Origin: Rhizobiaceae bacterium
GTDB taxonomy: Bacteria > Pseudomonadota > Alphaproteobacteria > Rhizobiales > Rhizobiaceae
Assembly (NCBI GenBank): GCA_023953775.1
Contig: JAMLJD010000006.1
Coordinates: 1-64,000 of the forward strand
Length of the DNA stretch: 64,000 nucleotides
Direction: 5' to 3'
Shown: piece by piece, positions 62,685 through 64,000 of the stretch
Layout of the letters: each line of letters starts with the position of its first letter
Numbering within the stretch: position 1 is the stretch's first letter
Translations under genes and position numbers: made by a program
The notes under the pieces: generated by a model
Databases searched by the model: none
What the model was told of the DNA's origin: nothing
The model's input: only the letters and a program-made list of their open reading frames with translations

Positions 62685-63698
62685 ATGCCGCGCATGACGA
62701 TGATCGAGGCGATCCGTTCGGCGATGGACGTCTCCATGGGCCGCGACGAGACCGTCGTCGTATTCGGCGAGGATGTCGGCTATTTCGGCGGCGTCTTCCG
62801 CTGCACCGCCGGCCTGCAGCAGAAATACGGCAAGTCGCGCTGCTTCGACGCGCCGATCTCCGAACTCGGGATCGTCGGCTCCGCGATCGGCATGGCGGCC
62901 TACGGATTGCGGCCATGCGTCGAGGTCCAGTTCGCCGACTACGTCTACCCGGCCTACGACCAGATCGTGTCAGAAGCGGCGCGCATCCGCTACCGCTCGA
63001 ACGGCCAGTTCACCTGCCCGATCGTCATCCGCATGCCGACCGGCGGCGGCATCTTCGGCGGCCAGACCCACAGCCAGAGCCCCGAGGCGCTGTTCACGCA
63101 CGTCTCCGGCCTCAAGGTCGTCGTCCCCTCCAATCCGCGCGATGCGAAGGGACTGCTGATCGCCGCGATCGAGGACCCTGACCCGGTGATCTTTCTGGAG
63201 CCGAAGCGGCTCTATAACGGCCCCTTCGACGGCCATCACGACCGCCCCGTCACGCCCTGGTCGAAGCACGAGTTCTCCGAGGTGCCGGACGGGCACTACA
63301 CGGTTCCGCTCGGCAAGGCCGAAGTGCGGCGGGAGGGCGCCGACGTGACCGTCCTCGCCTATGGGACCATGGTCTATGTCGCCCAGGCGGCTGCCGAGGA
63401 AACCGGCATCGACGCAGAGGTGCTGGACCTGCGGACACTGCTGCCGCTCGACCTCGACGCGATCGTGGCGTCGGTGAAGAAGACCGGCCGCTGCGTCGTC
63501 GTGCACGAGGCAACGCTGACATCCGGCTTCGGGGCGGAACTCGCGGCACTGGTCCAGGAGAACTGCTTCTACCACCTCGAAGCGCCGATCGCCCGCGTGA
63601 CGGGCTGGGACACGCCGTATCCCCACGCCCAGGAATGGGACTACTTCCCCGGACCCAAACGCGTCGGCGACGCGCTGCGCGCAGCGATGGAGGCGTGA
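62685..63698 (+). CDS. bkdA2: branched-chain 2-oxoacid dehydrogenase E1 beta
   Basis: 337 residues: MTMIEAIRSAMDVSMGRDET, VFGEDVGYFGGVFRCTAGLQ, ISELGIVGSAIGMAAYGLRP and the C-terminal domain DVTVLAYGTMVYVAQAAAEE then VVHEATLTSGFGAELAALVQ. It begins one base after the E1 alpha stop and forms the alpha2-beta2 E1 component. Confidence 0.95.
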   Translation: MPRMTMIEAIRSAMDVSMGRDETVVVFGEDVGYFGGVFRCTAGLQQKYGKSRCFDAPISELGIVGSAIGMAAYGLRPCVEVQFADYVYPAYDQIVSEAARIRYRSNGQFTCPIVIRMPTGGGIFGGQTHSQSPEALFTHVSGLKVVVPSNPRDAKGLLIAAIEDPDPVIFLEPKRLYNGPFDGHHDRPVTPWSKHEFSEVPDGHYTVPLGKAEVRREGADVTVLAYGTMVYVAQAAAEETGIDAEVLDLRTLLPLDLDAIVASVKKTGRCVVVHEATLTSGFGAELAALVQENCFYHLEAPIARVTGWDTPYPHAQEWDYFPGPKRVGDALRAAMEA

Positions 63699-63700
63699 CG

Positions 63701-64000
63701 ATGGCCGAACATGTCATCAAGCTGCCCGATGTCGGCGAAGGCGTCGCCGAAGCGGAACTCGTGGAATGGACCGTCAAGGTCGGCGATGTCGTCCGCGAGG
63801 ACGACGTCCTGGCCGCTGTCATGACCGACAAGGCGACGGTGGAAATCCCCTCGCCCGTGGAAGGCGAGGTGAAGTGGCTGGGGGCCGAGATCGGCGAGAC
63901 GGTCGCCGTCGGCTCTCCGATCGTGAAGATCGAGACCGGCAGCAAATCCGGCGCTTCCGACGATGGTCCATCCGACGCAAGCAACGATGAGCCGACCCCC
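63701..64000 (+). CDS. bkdB: 2-oxoacid dehydrogenase E2 (lipoyl acyltransferase), partial
   Basis: The first 100 residues, cut by the window end. A lipoyl domain is present: HVIKLPDVGEGVAEAELVEW, with the lipoylated lysine in MTDKATVEIPSPVEG. An acidic, flexible linker begins after IETGSKSG. It follows E1 beta by two bases, completing the bkd operon order. Confidence 0.93.
   Translation, partial: MAEHVIKLPDVGEGVAEAELVEWTVKVGDVVREDDVLAAVMTDKATVEIPSPVEGEVKWLGAEIGETVAVGSPIVKIETGSKSGASDDGPSDASNDEPTP

Overview
The window looks like chromosome or large-replicon DNA from a high-GC alphaproteobacterium, most likely a member of the Hyphomicrobiales (rhizobial/Mesorhizobium-like). This rests on gene content: a MucR/Ros regulator, a ccoNOQP (fixNOQP) oxidase operon, rhizobial-type relaxase/MobC/ArdC genes, serine resolvases, and IclR-controlled TRAP and ABC transporter clusters. 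No database search was possible, so family names come from motifs read by eye.

Layout. 0-3.5 kb: small secreted proteins and the first copy of a three-gene cassette (serine resolvase, divergent from a small secreted protein translationally coupled to a coiled-coil protein). 3.7-7.0 kb: a LysR regulator divergent from an AhpD-like / PNPOx-like flavoprotein / NTF2-like / YHS-protein operon. 7.5-12.5 kb: glutathione transferase, two cold-shock genes around rpsU, small proteins, a frameshifted fatty-acid desaturase and a short tyrosine recombinase. 12.7-14.2 kb: an apparently complete IS1182-type element with 18-bp terminal inverted repeats and a 4-bp target duplication. 14.4-20.3 kb: a compact operon GNAT - asnB - acyl carrier protein - acyl-adenylating ligase - nadE, which looks like an amide/acyl biosynthetic unit. 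20.8 kb: mucR.

21-43.5 kb is accessory and partly decayed: a broken parDE, ardC, a cbb3 oxidase operon headed by an Rrf2/NsrR-like regulator and a group III truncated haemoglobin, a membrane-anchored thermonuclease, a caspase-TPR gene whose catalytic cysteine codon reads TGA, a broken hipBA, a broken IS5-type element, an AT-rich secreted-protein gene, the second copy of the resolvase cassette, a TumE/TumA-type toxin-antitoxin pair, a RelE/ParE relic, a HEPN-like protein, and a frameshifted relaxase/mobC pair. This reads as a former mobilisable element.

43.6-64 kb is metabolic. An nnrR-like/nnrS pair (NO response) is followed by two catabolic regulons. The first comprises a sulfatase, a TRAP transporter (dctPQM) and an IclR regulator. 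The second comprises a DHDPS-like aldolase, an FG-GAP repeat protein, two AroE-like dehydrogenases lacking the shikimate-binding serines, a TIM-barrel isomerase, an SsuABC/TauABC-like ABC transporter, a second IclR regulator and branched-chain 2-oxoacid dehydrogenase genes running off the right edge. Palindromes of two related types lie in front of these units and suggest which IclR protein controls which unit. Five consecutive genes between 43.6 and 49.6 kb carry single-base frameshifts, so sequence error is a real possibility there.
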